From positions 3,596,001 to 3,660,000 of the forward strand of contig JAWWNJ010000001.1 of assembly GCA_037176885.1 (NCBI GenBank): a stretch of DNA of 64,000 nucleotides, given 5' to 3'. The translations under genes were made by a program, and so were the position numbers. Positions 1 to 10,739 of this stretch are shown here, piece by piece. Position 1 is the first letter of the stretch. Each line of letters starts with the position of its first letter. Below the pieces are notes generated by a model. The model made no database searches, was not told where the DNA came from, and saw nothing but the letters and a program-made list of their open reading frames with translations. This DNA comes from Favolaschia claudopus. Lineage: Eukaryota > Basidiomycota > Agaricomycetes > Agaricales > Mycenaceae.

Positions 1-26
1 TTCACGACAATTTCCAGTTGACGACA

Positions 27-1648
27 ATGCGCGTGTGCTCTACGCCTCTTCCTCTCCTTCTGCTCCTCCTGGCAAGCGACGGCGTCTTTGCAAAGAGAAC
101 TCTAATCCGCCGCGCTTCCAACTACGCTGCAAGGCAGACCACCAGCCTTGCACGAGATCTTCGTGTGGCGCTTGCCGGAGTCGGCGTATTACCCCGGAGC
201 GACGCCGCTCAGCATGTTATATTCTGCAAGAATTCGGCCCAAGGCGCGCTGGGATCGTCTAGTGTGCCGCCTGAATCCAACTCAACGTCTCCGTCGGGTT
301 CTGGGACGAATGGAGGTGCGAGCATCTCAAATCATGCTTCATCGAGTTCGACGAAAAAATCGTCGGCATCACCAACTGGAACTGCAGGGGGTGCAACATC
401 TACTTCGACGTCGGCGTGGCACTTGGTGCAGAATTATGTGGGTTTTCGCCAGGTGTCAAAGTCTCCGTTCCTCATCTGCGTAGGCTGGCTCGACATTCTT
501 CAACGGATGGGACTTCTGGGACACAGCCGATCCAACACACGGGATTGTCCAATACCTCAGCCAGTCGGACGCAGTATGTTCTTTGTCGGGTACTTTTTTG
601 GCTTCCACTGACACGCCTCAGCAAAACGCTGGCCTCATTGAGATCAACCCTGCTGGGAACGCGGTCATGCGCGTCGAGACGACTCCTACTGTCGCAAGTA
701 CGCGTAAAAGCGTGCGTATCACGACGCAACGAGTCTTCACAGGCGGTCTCATCATCATGGACTCGGTGAATATCGTCGAAAACGTCGTTTATCAAACACT
801 AATCAGTTATATAGGTCCACATGCCTACAGGTTGGCAGACTTCATTTCGTGACGAGATCATCCTTGAATCCTCATTCCAGGTTGTGCGACGTGGCCTGCA
901 TTTTGGTCAAACGGCCCAGACTGGCCCCTTGGTGGCGAGATAGATGTAGTGGAAGGTATCAGCGACTACACGAACAACCAAGCAACCATCCACACCGGTC
1001 CGGGATGTAGTCTTACGACAGACAACCCATCGCAGCTTGGTGCCTCCGCTTCGGCCGTAACAGGCGGAACAGACTGCGCAGCCGCTACCAGCGGGAACGC
1101 AGGCTGCGGCATGCGGAGCCCCTCAAGTCAGTCCTTTGGCCCAGGGTTTAACAGCAACGGCGGCGGCGTCTACGCGATGAAATGGGACTCGAGCGGGATC
1201 TCGGTGTATTTCTTCGCCCGTGGCTCAATTCCAGGTGACATTTCTTCTGGGTCGCCGAATCCGCCTTCATGGGGACTGCCGATGGCGCACTGGCCTCCGT
1301 CAGACTGCGATCCCTGGAAATTTTTCCACGACCATGTCGCGATATTCGATACGACACTTTGTGGAGACTGTAAGTCCCGAGTTACTTCTTTCTGTTACTC
1401 TGTGCCCTAAAACATTGTTTGTAGGGGCTGGCTCTGCTTGGACGTCGACCGGAGCCCCTGGCCAAGACCAGAGTTGCGCAACTCGGACCGGGTTCTCGAC
1501 ATGCGACGCTTTCGTGCAAGCCAGTGGAGCGTCGTTCAATGATGCCTGTCAGTTCCTTCGTCTTTCCTTACTTACACTCCACTTACGATGAACTGCAGAC
1601 TGGGAGGTGAAGAGCGTCAAGATCTACAACACAACAGCGCCATTATGA
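27..1648 (+). CDS. GH16 family endo-beta-glucanase (laminarinase-like), secreted or membrane-anchored
   Basis: Seven exons: 27-437, 484-573, 622-765, 815-830, 881-1369, 1425-1547, 1599-1648; the sum is 1323 nt, giving 440 aa. The N-terminus has a Leu-rich hydrophobic run (signal peptide or anchor), then a Ser/Thr-rich linker. The catalytic part follows with FFNGWDFWDTADPTHG, the box CATWPAFWSN and the GH16 signature GGEIDVVEG, whose two Glu should be nucleophile and acid/base (family knowledge). The C-terminal half with CNP-type cysteines and WPPSDCDPWKFF is typical of fungal laminarinase-like GH16 acting on beta-1,3(1,6)-glucan of walls. The reading frame is open from ATG 27 to the window edge, so the true start may lie upstream. 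Introns are 46-55 nt. Function is family-level only. Confidence 0.88.
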
Positions 1649-2163
1649 GGGGATGAATCAAACGATTGACTTGATGTAACCTTAATGCTCACCTCTTGGA
1701 TAGATATTAGAAAGTAATATTGTGGCCCATGAATGTTGTTTATATGTACTTACCTGGGATCTGTGGATAATGTAAAGGGAAATTTTTGTATCCGTCCAGT
1801 TTTGAAGTAAATTCACCGTTGGAAGTTGTTCACACAAGACGTCGCACCAACGCACAGCGCAAGAGAATTTGGGTGCACAATAAATATATTAACCATGTGC
1901 AATAAGTTAAGTACAAGTAAATAACGGAGAGAGGGAGGGAGAGCTCAGTCGAAGTTGCCAGCAGATTCATACGCAAGGCGTCCCGACTCCCAGCGAACTT
2001 GCCCGCAAATTCGATCAGCCAATAGTCAATGAAAGTGCTTGGATTGTTATGATGTCCCAATACGATTATACAAGTACACTAGATGATGCAGAGGAGATAA
2101 AAAAGAAAACCACAAGGAGCGATAAAGTAGTAAACAGCTATACTATGCAGTGATTCGACAAAT
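1649..2163. other. Intergenic, convergent 3' ends
   Basis: A 515-bp AT-richer stretch between the stops of the GH16 gene (plus) and the BAG gene (minus). It probably holds both 3' UTRs. Nothing coding or repetitive was recognised. Confidence 0.6.
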
Positions 2164-4719
2164 CTAAGCATCGACCTCGCTCCAATCACTCCCAACGTCG
2201 GAGTCCGTCGCGCGTGGCTTCTTCTGGACCTCTGGTTCCGAAGCGGCGGGGAGGAGGAAGGTGTCGATGTCCGAGGGCGCGGGAGAAGCTGTAAGGTCGG
2301 TGTCGGCGAGAGCCGCAGGGGCAGGGGAAGCATCGGTTGGGCGAAGAGTGGCCACGGATTCAGCGGCAGAAGGGGGATACGATGAAGGTTCGCTGGCCGG
2401 AGGGTAAGAAGCAGGCGATGACTCTGGCTCAGCTTCGATCGCGACAGTGACGGGGATCGACCCCTCAGCGGCGACGGGTTCGGCTGCGACAGCCTCGACA
2501 GCGACGGATTCCTCGGCGGCGGGGACGGCCTCAACTATGACCGGTGCTTCCTCCTCTTTCTCTTCGACTACAGGTGAAGGCAGGGAATCCACGACAACAG
2601 GCTCAGAGGCGTCGGAGGCGAGAGCGGGTTCCGAGGCAGGCGCAGCGACAGACTCCCTATCCCGTCCAGCCCACTTCCTCCACCTCGCCTCGACAACCCG
2701 CTCAACCTCATCCAGAGCACCCTCGACTTTCCCGACAACCTCCTTCCTGCGATGCCTCAACTCCTCATCTCCGAAACTCTCCACGGCATCCAACTTCGCA
2801 AGCAACCCGCTCAACGCCTGGTGGTAAAACCGTACGGGCTGATTCTGCGTGCTGAACGAAAGCCTGGAGATGACGGATTCCTCGGTGGTGTTGGAGTTCG
2901 CGCTGCTGATGCTGCGGACAGGCGAGGAGGTGCGAGAGGTGGAGAAGTCGAGCTGGGAAGGGAGGGCGAAATCGTTGGACAAGGCACCAAAGGATGCGTC
3001 GATAGCTTGGACTTCAGCGGTAGAGGATGCGACATCCTTGACGGGTGCGGGAGCCGGAGACTTGCCCTTGCTTTCGGCAGAGTCAGCGAGCGACATGCGG
3101 ATTGCCTCGGCAAGCTCGCGTTCTTCACGCTCCTCGAGCGCAGTCTTCTTGGTCGCAGGTGCCGACTGAGTGGTAGTGGAAGCAGAAGGGGCAGCAGACT
3201 TCGAATTAGATGGCCCCGCCTTTAAAATATAACAAGTCCCGTCAGCCCTGCGACATAAAATCAGAGGAACGCGCTTTCGTACCTGAGGCTGAGCCGAAGC
3301 AGGAGTAGGAGCAGCACCTCCCAAAAACATGTTGAAAAGCTGCTGGAGGTCAACTGCGTGGGGAGCCGAGGGTTGAGCGCCAGCCGCGCCAAGGAATTGG
3401 TTGAGGACGTGCTCGAGGCCAACGGGCTGAGAAGGCTGGGCGGCAGGGGTCGGTGCAGGCTTGGGAGCAGGAGCTGTGGCGACCTGAGCAGGAGCAGGAG
3501 TGGGAGCAGAGGCAGCTTCTTTCTTCTCGGTAGAGGGCGCCGATGCAGCGGGGTGAGTAGCCTTGGTGGCAGGGGCTTCGGGCTTCGCGACCTCTACACC
3601 AGCAGCGCCGAGGAAGTGGCTGAGAAGTTGTTCGAGTGTCACAGGCGCCTCAGTCTCAGGCCTTGCGGCCTCTGCGGCGGGCTTGGATTCGGCCTTGGGC
3701 TGGGGGGCGATGGGAGAGAACATATGCTGGAAGAGCTGCTCGAGTGAAACGGCTTCAGGCGCAGCAGGGGCCTGCGCCTTCTTGTGCTTGCGTTGCTGCT
3801 TCGCCTCGACGCGGGCACCCCCGAAGAGCTGGCTGAGGACGTTCTCGATGTCGGTAGAGGCAGCTTTGAGTTCCTCCTGAGGAGATAGCTTGTGATGAGG
3901 CTCTCGTATGGCTTTCGGAGGATATGGCGCAAAACGTACCTTGCGCTCGCATCCGCAGCCATGAACCCCATGATGGTGGTGGTGATGGCGGTTGCCCGAC
4001 GCGGCGGCGAGAAGCGGCGTCACATCGACCGTGTTGGGGAATTCAGGATACATCGAACCTTGGCGAGGACGGACCTTGGAAATGACACGAACGTCAGAAC
4101 CGCTGAACGAACGAATGTAAATATTATGAGGGCCACGTACAAGCTGTTGTTGACGAGGGGGTTCCGCGGGCTCAGACACGACGAAGCGTACAGTGGGTTG
4201 AGCAGCTGCGCGACGGGCGACAGCTTCGAGATGAGCGCGCTGAGCCGCAAGAGCGCGGCTGCGCTCGAGGTCGTGTGCCGCCTGGTGAGCCTTCTTGATA
4301 CGCAGAGCCTCGAGCGCGCGCCCACGCGCCTCGGCCTCCTGGGCCTTGCGCTGAGCTTCCTTGACGCGGATGGCTTCGAGCTCTTGCTCGCGGACGATGC
4401 GGGCACGCTCTTCAGCTGCAATCTGTCGGCGAAGGGCGTCGATGTCGAGGGGGGCAGAAGCCTGAGGGTAGCGGGGGTAGTAGGGGTCGACGGCGGGAGC
4501 AGGCTGGTGTTGGTGCTTCATGTGCTGGATCTGGTCGAGCCTCTGGCGAAGCTCATCCTCCTCTTGCTGCAAACGTTCCGCAGCGAGATATTCTGCCTCG
4601 GCAGCCTTGGCCTCAGCGAGAGCTGCGAGGTACTTCTCACGGGGATTGGCAACGGGGGAAGCGGGTGTCCGATACGAGTAGCCAGTGGGAGACGGGTAGT
4701 ACGAGTGGTTATGGAACAT
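2164..4719 (-). CDS. BAG-domain co-chaperone with ubiquitin-interacting motif
   Basis: Open over 851 codons. The N-terminal ~200 residues are Glu/Ala/Arg-rich coiled coil (many EAxR repeats). Around 525-545 lies a UIM-like helix with the core LAEAIRMSLADS. Around 628-682 is a BAG-like three-helix segment with LLAKLDAVESFGDEE followed by RKEVV; BAG domains bind the Hsp70 nucleotide-binding domain and drive nucleotide exchange (family knowledge). The rest is low-complexity Pro/Ala/Glu. Four short segments of the form LEQLLxxxLG repeat in the middle. Two stretches, 3877-3939 and 3220-3282, are both exactly 63 nt, bounded by GTACG..AG, and look like in-frame introns; if removed the protein is 809 aa. 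Likely role: linking Hsp70 to ubiquitinated clients. No close named ortholog was recognised. Confidence 0.75.
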   Translation of the reverse strand: MFHNHSYYPSPTGYSYRTPASPVANPREKYLAALAEAKAAEAEYLAAERLQQEEDELRQRLDQIQHMKHQHQPAPAVDPYYPRYPQASAPLDIDALRRQIAAEERARIVREQELEAIRVKEAQRKAQEAEARGRALEALRIKKAHQAAHDLERSRALAAQRAHLEAVARRAAAQPTVRFVVSEPAEPPRQQQLVRGPHNIYIRSFSGSDVRVISKVRPRQGSMYPEFPNTVDVTPLLAAASGNRHHHHHHGVHGCGCERKVRFAPYPPKAIREPHHKLSPQEELKAASTDIENVLSQLFGGARVEAKQQRKHKKAQAPAAPEAVSLEQLFQHMFSPIAPQPKAESKPAAEAARPETEAPVTLEQLLSHFLGAAGVEVAKPEAPATKATHPAASAPSTEKKEAASAPTPAPAQVATAPAPKPAPTPAAQPSQPVGLEHVLNQFLGAAGAQPSAPHAVDLQQLFNMFLGGAAPTPASAQPQVRKRVPLILCRRADGTCYILKAGPSNSKSAAPSASTTTQSAPATKKTALEEREERELAEAIRMSLADSAESKGKSPAPAPVKDVASSTAEVQAIDASFGALSNDFALPSQLDFSTSRTSSPVRSISSANSNTTEESVISRLSFSTQNQPVRFYHQALSGLLAKLDAVESFGDEELRHRRKEVVGKVEGALDEVERVVEARWRKWAGRDRESVAAPASEPALASDASEPVVVDSLPSPVVEEKEEEAPVIVEAVPAAEESVAVEAVAAEPVAAEGSIPVTVAIEAEPESSPASYPPASEPSSYPPSAAESVATLRPTDASPAPAALADTDLTASPAPSDIDTFLLPAASEPEVQKKPRATDSDVGSDWSEVDA

Positions 4720-5372
4720 GGTTGTTTCGGTGGTTGGGTGGTGGTGGTTTGAATAAATTGTTGAAAGAAAGCGGCGAACCCGAGCCCCCTTTTATAGACA
4801 TCCTGACTGAGACGCGCGTCGGTACGCGTAATCAGTGGACGCGCGTCGGTGGTGGTGGTAAGTTCGAGAAATTCGGAGAAGGTCCCAATCGAGTCAGAAT
4901 ATTACAAAGCAGTCTTGTTGTTAAGCACTGCCCGAGCTCAGTCAGTCTTGCGGTGAGTAAGGCTAGCGCTTGCGCTAGTAAGACATCGGAGTCAAAGCGT
5001 ATTCCGAGTCAGTCATGGCTCGGGGGAGGGCAAGCATCGGTGGGGGATGAGACGGTCAAAGCGAGAGTTTGCATCACTTCTTCGGCCGAATTTCGGACTC
5101 GATCGGAGTTCATGCAATTTGATGCAAAGCCTTCCACAAACAAGAGCAAGAGAGATCCAATATCCATTGACCCAAGAGACAAAAATAAAAACTAGACTAC
5201 ACTATACTACATTTGATTGACTATCCGTTTTCTGCTTCATTTACAAAAGATACATTTTTTCCTCTTTTCAAACCCCCTCCCCCAATCTTCACACCTTTTT
5301 TTTTCATGTTTCCTTCAATCCAAACTCCGAGTCACCATCACACCTATTTTGTATCTTTTCAAGCTCAATCAA
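4720..5372. other. Intergenic between BAG gene promoter and kinase 3' end
   Basis: 653 bp. The part next to 4720 should be the BAG gene promoter. A pyrimidine-rich tract on the plus strand at about 5250-5330 is probably 3' UTR of the kinase. No gene seen. Confidence 0.55.
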
Positions 5373-6980
5373 TCAAGCATCCACCTCCCCTTCCTTCGTC
5401 ACCTGGAACTTGCGCAAGAACTGCTTCCTCGTCGGCAACATCGGGCGCGCATTAGACGCGACCGTAGGATACGCCATGCCATCCGCATTAATGGGGGTCG
5501 GGCCAGCCGGCCACATGGGGCGAGCGCGACCGAGGAAAGCGCGCTTAGGAGGGACGGGGAGGTAGAGGTGGGCGGCGTCGATCGTAGAATCTACAGGCAA
5601 AGCGGAGGCGGAGGGTGTCGCGGGTGCGCTCGACTCGGTGCCGGTTGCAAGCGAGGATGCATCCGACAGGGGCAAGGAGGAAGCCGGCGACGATGAAGGC
5701 GGAGGTGACGCGGGTGGGCCAGCCACAAATACAGAACAATCGGAAGACGAGGAAGAAGACGAAGAGGTTATGCAGAATACGGGCGGAGCGTACTTCTTAA
5801 CCGGCCGCGGCATGTGGAGAGTGTATGCCAATTTGGGTGTCTTTTCGCAATCGCCAGCGGGAGCGGAAGACGGAGGAGCGACGGCCTGTTCTAGAGTGGA
5901 GGAGACGTCCACGGGAAACGGAGGGGTAGGAAGCCTATCGTCCAGCGAGAAGGATTCGATCTTGTTAACAGCCACGCGAAGCTCGGCGAGGTTGGGGCGG
6001 CGGAGCGGGTTCATGTGGAAACACCGCTTGAGAAGGTCGTTCGCGGGGCGGGTGATTTTAAGCGCCTTGAAGAGATAGTTGTTGTCTGCACGGTATGCCG
6101 CGAAGCCCGGATCTGACTGCGACGCCATATTCCATGGGTGTCTCCCTGAAGGAGTAATTAAGAAATGAATCAACGAGACGATAGAGAGAAACGTACCCGA
6201 AATCATATTCGTCAATATGATACTGAGAGCCCACACATCACTATGGCGCGCAGAATAGCAACGATAAGATTTGTCGAGCGATTCTGCGCGAAATTAGGTC
6301 AGCGAAAACATCGCAAACATAGAAATGAAGCATACCCGGACTCATATAGAAGCGACTACCACAGCCAAACTGATTGGAAAGAGAAACCTGCGTAGCGAGA
6401 CCAAAATCGGCCAGCCGAATGTCGGTACCCGCCTCGTTGCAAAGAATGTTTTCGGGTTTGATGTCACGGTGGTAAACGCTATTCCTATGAATGTGTTCGA
6501 CCGCGTCGATGAGCTCCCCGAACGCCTTCTTAATCACCACAGGATTTCCGCGGTAGACTTCTCGTTCGACCATTGCGCTGAAGAAGTCTCCACCCGAGCA
6601 CAGGTCGAGCACCACAAAAACGAAGGTCTTTGTATAGAAGTGGCGGTGGAACTTGACCACGCGAGGGTGGCCGCTAACCTGTTTGGTGAAAAAGAAGGCG
6701 ATTCAGAATCAAGAGTGAAACAAATGAGGAGAAAGTGTCTGACCATTTGATGAAGCATAAGCTCGTTCTCCTGGATCTGAGCTTCGCGAGAATCGGCTTG
6801 GTGCAGCAGCATACATTTTACTGCGTAGTAGACGGGGTCGTGGGGCGGTGAGGTAGTATCGAGGGCCTTGTAGACCTTCCCGTATGCGCCAGAGCCAAGT
6901 AAAGCAAGTAATTCGAGTTCACCGTTGTCGATGAACTGCCCAGTGAGGTTGGGGAGAAGATCGGAAGTAGAAGGATGCAT
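5373..6980 (-). CDS. Ser/Thr protein kinase, Ran1/Sks1-like
   Basis: Four exons (6744-6980, 6336-6678, 6197-6283, 5373-6145) sum to 1440 nt, 479 aa. All kinase landmarks are present: glycine loop GSGAYGKVY, VAIK-type lysine in YYAVKCM, catalytic loop HRDIKPENIL, ADFGLAT, and the activation segment GCGSRFYMSPE, which resembles the fungal Ran1/Pat1, Ksp1, Vhs1 and Sks1 group. About 200 Ser/Pro-rich residues follow the kinase domain, probably regulatory. The start was set at ATG 6980, since an in-frame ATG 66 nt upstream adds only residues unlike the family. The 51-nt third intron is in frame. Likely nutrient or mating signalling, but the substrate is unknown. Confidence 0.87.
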
Positions 6981-7963
6981 AGCAAGCAAGGAGAAACAAT
7001 GGAGGTCGTTGTGGAAGTGCAAAGTTATGAGACCAAGATGTGCCAAAGATCAACTTCAACGAATTGCAGATGACAGTTCGAAAGCAAGTAGGTGGGTATT
7101 AGGAGAGTGGTGGGCGCATATTTATGCCTTCCGTGGGAAGAGGAGAGGTTTACATCCGCCAGTGAGACTTGTCTCCGATGGCAGAATTGGCTCGAGGCAG
7201 AGTGAATATTCCGAAAAAGGAATTAATTTGGGTAGCAAAAGTCAGACATTTGGGCGACGGTTCGAAAAGTGTTCCGGCTTGGAGGTCTTCATGAGGATAC
7301 CGCTGCAGAGTGGCATCATCATCATAAAAGCCAGCGATTCGCAATGCGAGAGTCGACTCAAAGATAAACGCTTTGCAACTCGAGATATCCTCGCCGGTTC
7401 GCAAATTTTGAGTCATATAGAACCTGATTCGAAGAATTGTTTCGCAGGAAGGGAGAGGAAGGGCTCCAGAACATTGCAAACAGAATCTTTTGCGAATGGT
7501 ACAGGCAGAGTCCCAGATAGAGGCTTGCTGTTGACGAATCATTTTTGATCAAACCAGCACCTCTGGGCCGGGTGCATGGTGTACGTGAGGGCGTAGAAGA
7601 AGACAGGACCGAGACCCAAATTCGTCAACAATAGATTGAATAACGACCAGGAACATGGAAGAGTGAGTCAACCTTGGTCCTTGACAAAGTTACGCGAAGT
7701 TCCCGAGCGATGAATATTAATCCTTGTTGTATGCGGAGAAATCAAGTGAAATTGCCGGCAAGTCAAAGCGAGAGGTATGGACACTCGGCAAGTAACAATA
7801 GAACACACGGTAGGGCGCTGGTGAACAAGGAACGCCATTTTGGGAAGAACAATTGCAGAAGTAACCTTGTTGTGGTTTATTTGGGCACCAGTCCCCATTC
7901 GGGCAGTCAATGCGTGTTCATTGTCTTTGCCGCTACAGCCTCTCCACATTGTCTTCCGACCCA

Positions 7964-7972
7964 TATAAATAT
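7964..7972 (+). promoter_or_regulatory. TATA box of the 8209 gene
   Basis: A tataaatat motif is followed by a CT-rich transcript leader with repeated cctctt/tctttc blocks, as is common at strongly expressed basidiomycete genes. Position relative to the ATG (about 245 bp) includes a leader intron. Confidence 0.55.
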
Positions 7973-8113
7973 GCATCCAACTCGGGCTAACATCCCAAGA
8001 CTCCCGGTCTACCTCTCAAGCCTCTTACAAGCCTCTTTCACGTCTCTTTCACGCTCTCTCTGTTCTCCGAGCATCTTGTATCCTTTCTCTTCTTCAACGA
8101 TCTTCACGCTTGG

Positions 8114-8172
8114 TGTGTATTTCTTACGCTCTCTACCCTCTCCAACCCTTGGCTTATATTGCTTTTTAACAG
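8114..8172 (+). other. Probable 5' UTR intron
   Basis: Starts gtgtgtat, ends with a T-rich tract and taacag, 59 nt, within the CT-rich leader and 36 nt before ATG 8209. Size and borders match coding introns of the window. Confidence 0.45.
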
Positions 8173-8208
8173 ACCTACCCCAAATTTTCTATCGCTAGCC
8201 GATTCACG

Positions 8209-9087
8209 ATGTCCTCCTCCGCAGTTCCCCATGTCGTTGCCTTCCTCACCCGCCCCCTTCTTAAATCTTTCCCCCTTGCGGCCGTATCTACCGCCCAGCT
8301 CATCCTCTCGGCTTCTCTGGCATCCCTGCTTTCCGCTACGTTCACATTGAACGCGGCTGCTCCCCTTCCAGCTCCCCTCCTCGCCGCATCCCTCGGTGCC
8401 GGGATTCCCTGGGAGAAATGGCTCGCAGCCCTCGGCAGCTCTGAAATCCTGCTGTTCTTCGGACCCGGATACGTCAAAGCCCGTCTCGGAAACGCAGCGG
8501 TGACGGACATCTGGAGCGAGGAGACCCAAGGCAGCGTCGTCCCCATCTCACGCGTCCAAGCTCAGCCAAAAGCGGCCAGCCTCATCCAGCAAAACAACAC
8601 CGGGGCCCGCCTCCGCGCGATGCTCCTGTCCGCCCGCGTGCGCAGCGCCCGCCGCCAACAGGCCGCCGTCATTGCCCAGCCCATCCGCATCCCGAGCCTT
8701 CCCTTCTCCCCCACCTCCGACTCTGACTCCTCCTCGTCTTCCGACTCCGAATCGGACTACTGCGACTCAGAGTCCGACACCGCCTCGTCCGCGTCATCTT
8801 ACACTCCCATCGACAGCCCCGTCAAATCCACGCCCGCTGCCCTCCCAGCCGTCGGCCCCTACCGCCCTCCCTTCGCCCGCATGCGTGCCCGCGCCCCGGC
8901 AGCTGCACCCACTGCATCCACTCCCACCACCAAACCCCGCACGGCTGCCGCCCCGCACCCCATCCCCGCCACCAACCCCTCGAAAAAGGACACCACCGCC
9001 TACGTCTACCAGGGCGGCGTCACCCGCGTCATGACCGGCGGTGTCATGCTCGGCGCGCGCCACGTCCCCCGCGCCACCCGCTCCTAA
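8209..9087 (+). CDS. Hypothetical protein with divergent BTG/Tob (anti-proliferative)-like N-terminus
   Basis: Single exon, 292 aa. Residues ~10-95 read as helices ending in AGIPWEKWLAAL then SSEILLFFGPGYVKARLG. The order of a small-residue helix, an LxxLGSSE turn and a hydrophobic FxxPGxVxxR strand resembles the end of BTG/Tob domains, which bind Caf1 deadenylase in animals. The Cys-containing central part of that domain looks shortened, so the match is tentative. Residues ~165-205 are an acidic Ser/Asp run (SDSDSSSSSDSES). The C-terminus is basic and Pro-rich and ends in a Gly-rich motif YVYQGGVTRVMTGGVMLG. High GC and a strong promoter suggest a real, well-expressed gene. Confidence 0.7.
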   Translation: MSSSAVPHVVAFLTRPLLKSFPLAAVSTAQLILSASLASLLSATFTLNAAAPLPAPLLAASLGAGIPWEKWLAALGSSEILLFFGPGYVKARLGNAAVTDIWSEETQGSVVPISRVQAQPKAASLIQQNNTGARLRAMLLSARVRSARRQQAAVIAQPIRIPSLPFSPTSDSDSSSSSDSESDYCDSESDTASSASSYTPIDSPVKSTPAALPAVGPYRPPFARMRARAPAAAPTASTPTTKPRTAAAPHPIPATNPSKKDTTAYVYQGGVTRVMTGGVMLGARHVPRATRS

Positions 9088-9368
9088 ATTGGTCCTCACT
9101 TTCTCTCTCTCGCTTGACGACGACGAACGAACGAATTAAACTCAACACGAAGACGGCTAGTTCCGCTATTAACGAAAAAAAAAATCATCGCGCCTCGTTT
9201 CTTGGACTCTGACTCTTACTCTTGTAGCAATACTGTCATCGATAACACTCGTACTCTGTAGCCCGTTCGTATATACTCTAGTCACGGTAGGTATCCACTA
9301 TTTGGTTGTAATAACATCTTTTTTTCCCTGTGACCTGCAGTGTATGATCGGTGGAATTTCTCATCAGC

Positions 9369-9417
9369 TAGGGTTAGGTTTTATTCAAAGCTGGGTTAGG
9401 GTTTATACAGCTCTTTC
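9369..9417 (+). promoter_or_regulatory. Telobox-like element upstream of F-box gene 1
   Basis: Two TTAGGG-type motifs: tagggttagg at 9369-9378 and ggttagggttt at 9394-9404, the latter continuing tatacagctctttc. The second block is conserved upstream of the inverted paralog (12013-12037). TTAGGG is the fungal telomere unit and also the binding site of Myb-type factors such as Tbf1/Teb1 (family knowledge); use here is inferred. Confidence 0.5.
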
Positions 9418-9447
9418 CCGAATTTCTCGCTGGCCATCGAGTCTACC

Positions 9448-10715
9448 ATGCCCTCCCTCCCTCAGGAGCTGATCCACACTATCATCTCGGAAATAGACGG
9501 TATATCATCCCTGAAAGCATGCGCCCTGGCAAGCACCATGTTCCGCGACGCGTGCCAGCGTATCCTACTCCATTCGCTCACCCTAAGCGCGGATACGAAC
9601 CTGCCAACAGCAGCGCTCGGATTCCTCCAAAAATCACCCCATATCGCCGCCTATATTACACGCCTCGAACTCAAGCTTGATTTGTTCGCAGACGCGACAG
9701 AAACAACCAGCCTCTACGACATCCTCGATAGATTGGAGAATGTACGACACTGCACTGTATCCGGGAATAGTAGTAGAGGCTGGAATCATCCTGATCCAAC
9801 CACTCCTTTATTCGATTTTCTTGGCCGCCAACCTCTGCGACGCTTGAAGCTCTGCGCGTTCGGCGCGATTCCCCTGACGATACTTTCGCGTTTCCTCGCG
9901 CTGGCACCTGTCATCTTGTTATCTGGTGTTTCGACGGACCTCGATGTCTCCAATGCATCCTCATGGGACGTCGAAGAGCAGACAGCGTCGAATGTGGAGG
10001 AGTTGTTTCTGCATCTCGTTGGCGCTGATATCCTCGAGCTTTTTGCTCATACAATCCGCACGACGACGTTGCGCCGGATGTCCGTTTTTCTGGGTTACGG
10101 CCGGAGTAAGGACATTATAAGTGCGAATGCGGAGACGCTTGAACACTTGCGCATCGAGCTTGCAGATAGTGTGTATTTTTCTGTACCAATTCTCACACCA
10201 CACTCATATAATATATGCTATTCGTAGGTCTCAGCCTTACTACAACGATTACTCCACCACTGCCTGCACTGCGCTCTATTGAATTTGAAGTCCTTGCGTC
10301 CGATGACTGCATCATGGCGCAGTCCGGGTTGGACCTCGTGCAGAGCTTCATCAGCTCCAGCCCCCAACTAACCCGCATAACCTTCGTATTGTGCTGTGCG
10401 ACGTCTATAGAGCTGACCATGGATCTAGACGATCTACTCCCGCTTCCCGCGCTGGACGCTATATTTTCAGCGCGGCCAGCTGTCCATTGCTGTTGGCGTT
10501 TGGATTTCTATGTATACGCCTTCGGAAGCATTCACAGAGTGGACGATATCGATTCGAACGCTGGCGGTAAGCTCTTTGAGGGGCTTGCGATGAGCGTGCG
10601 GGATGGCATGGGGCGAACGGACGCGGAGGGACGGCTTGCCATCGAGTGGTTCAATGTCGACAAGTATAGAGAGAGAAACAGTGATGGGTTTTGGTCCTGG
10701 CACCAGTGCCAGTGA
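9448..10715 (+). CDS. F-box-like protein, copy 1 of an inverted pair
   Basis: Two exons, 9448-10168 and 10228-10715, sum to 1209 nt, 402 aa. The N-terminus LPQELIHTIISEIDG then LKACALASTMFRDACQR follows the F-box pattern common in Agaricomycetes, where it would dock to Skp1 of an SCF ubiquitin ligase. The rest has Leu-rich segments (RRLKLCAF, LEHLRIEL) like irregular LRRs that bind substrate. The single 59-nt intron falls at the same place and phase as in the paralog at 10740-12000. The two genes are convergent with only 24 bp between stop codons. Target unknown. Confidence 0.82.
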
Positions 10716-10739
10716 ACATGAACTCCTGTCCTCGATGTA

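Larger units (their letters stand above)
6981..8208. other. Long divergent intergenic region
   Basis: 1.2 kb between the kinase start (minus) and the next plus-strand gene. It is lower in GC. It has open frames on both strands (one of 207 codons across 6925-7548), but they lack introns and any family motif. The right end holds a TATA box, pyrimidine-rich leader and leader intron, listed separately. Confidence 0.5.

Noticed and set aside
6925..7548. 207-codon open frame on the plus strand
   Set aside because: It overlaps the start of the kinase gene on the other strand, has no introns, no motif and a composition typical of antisense shadow and non-coding DNA.
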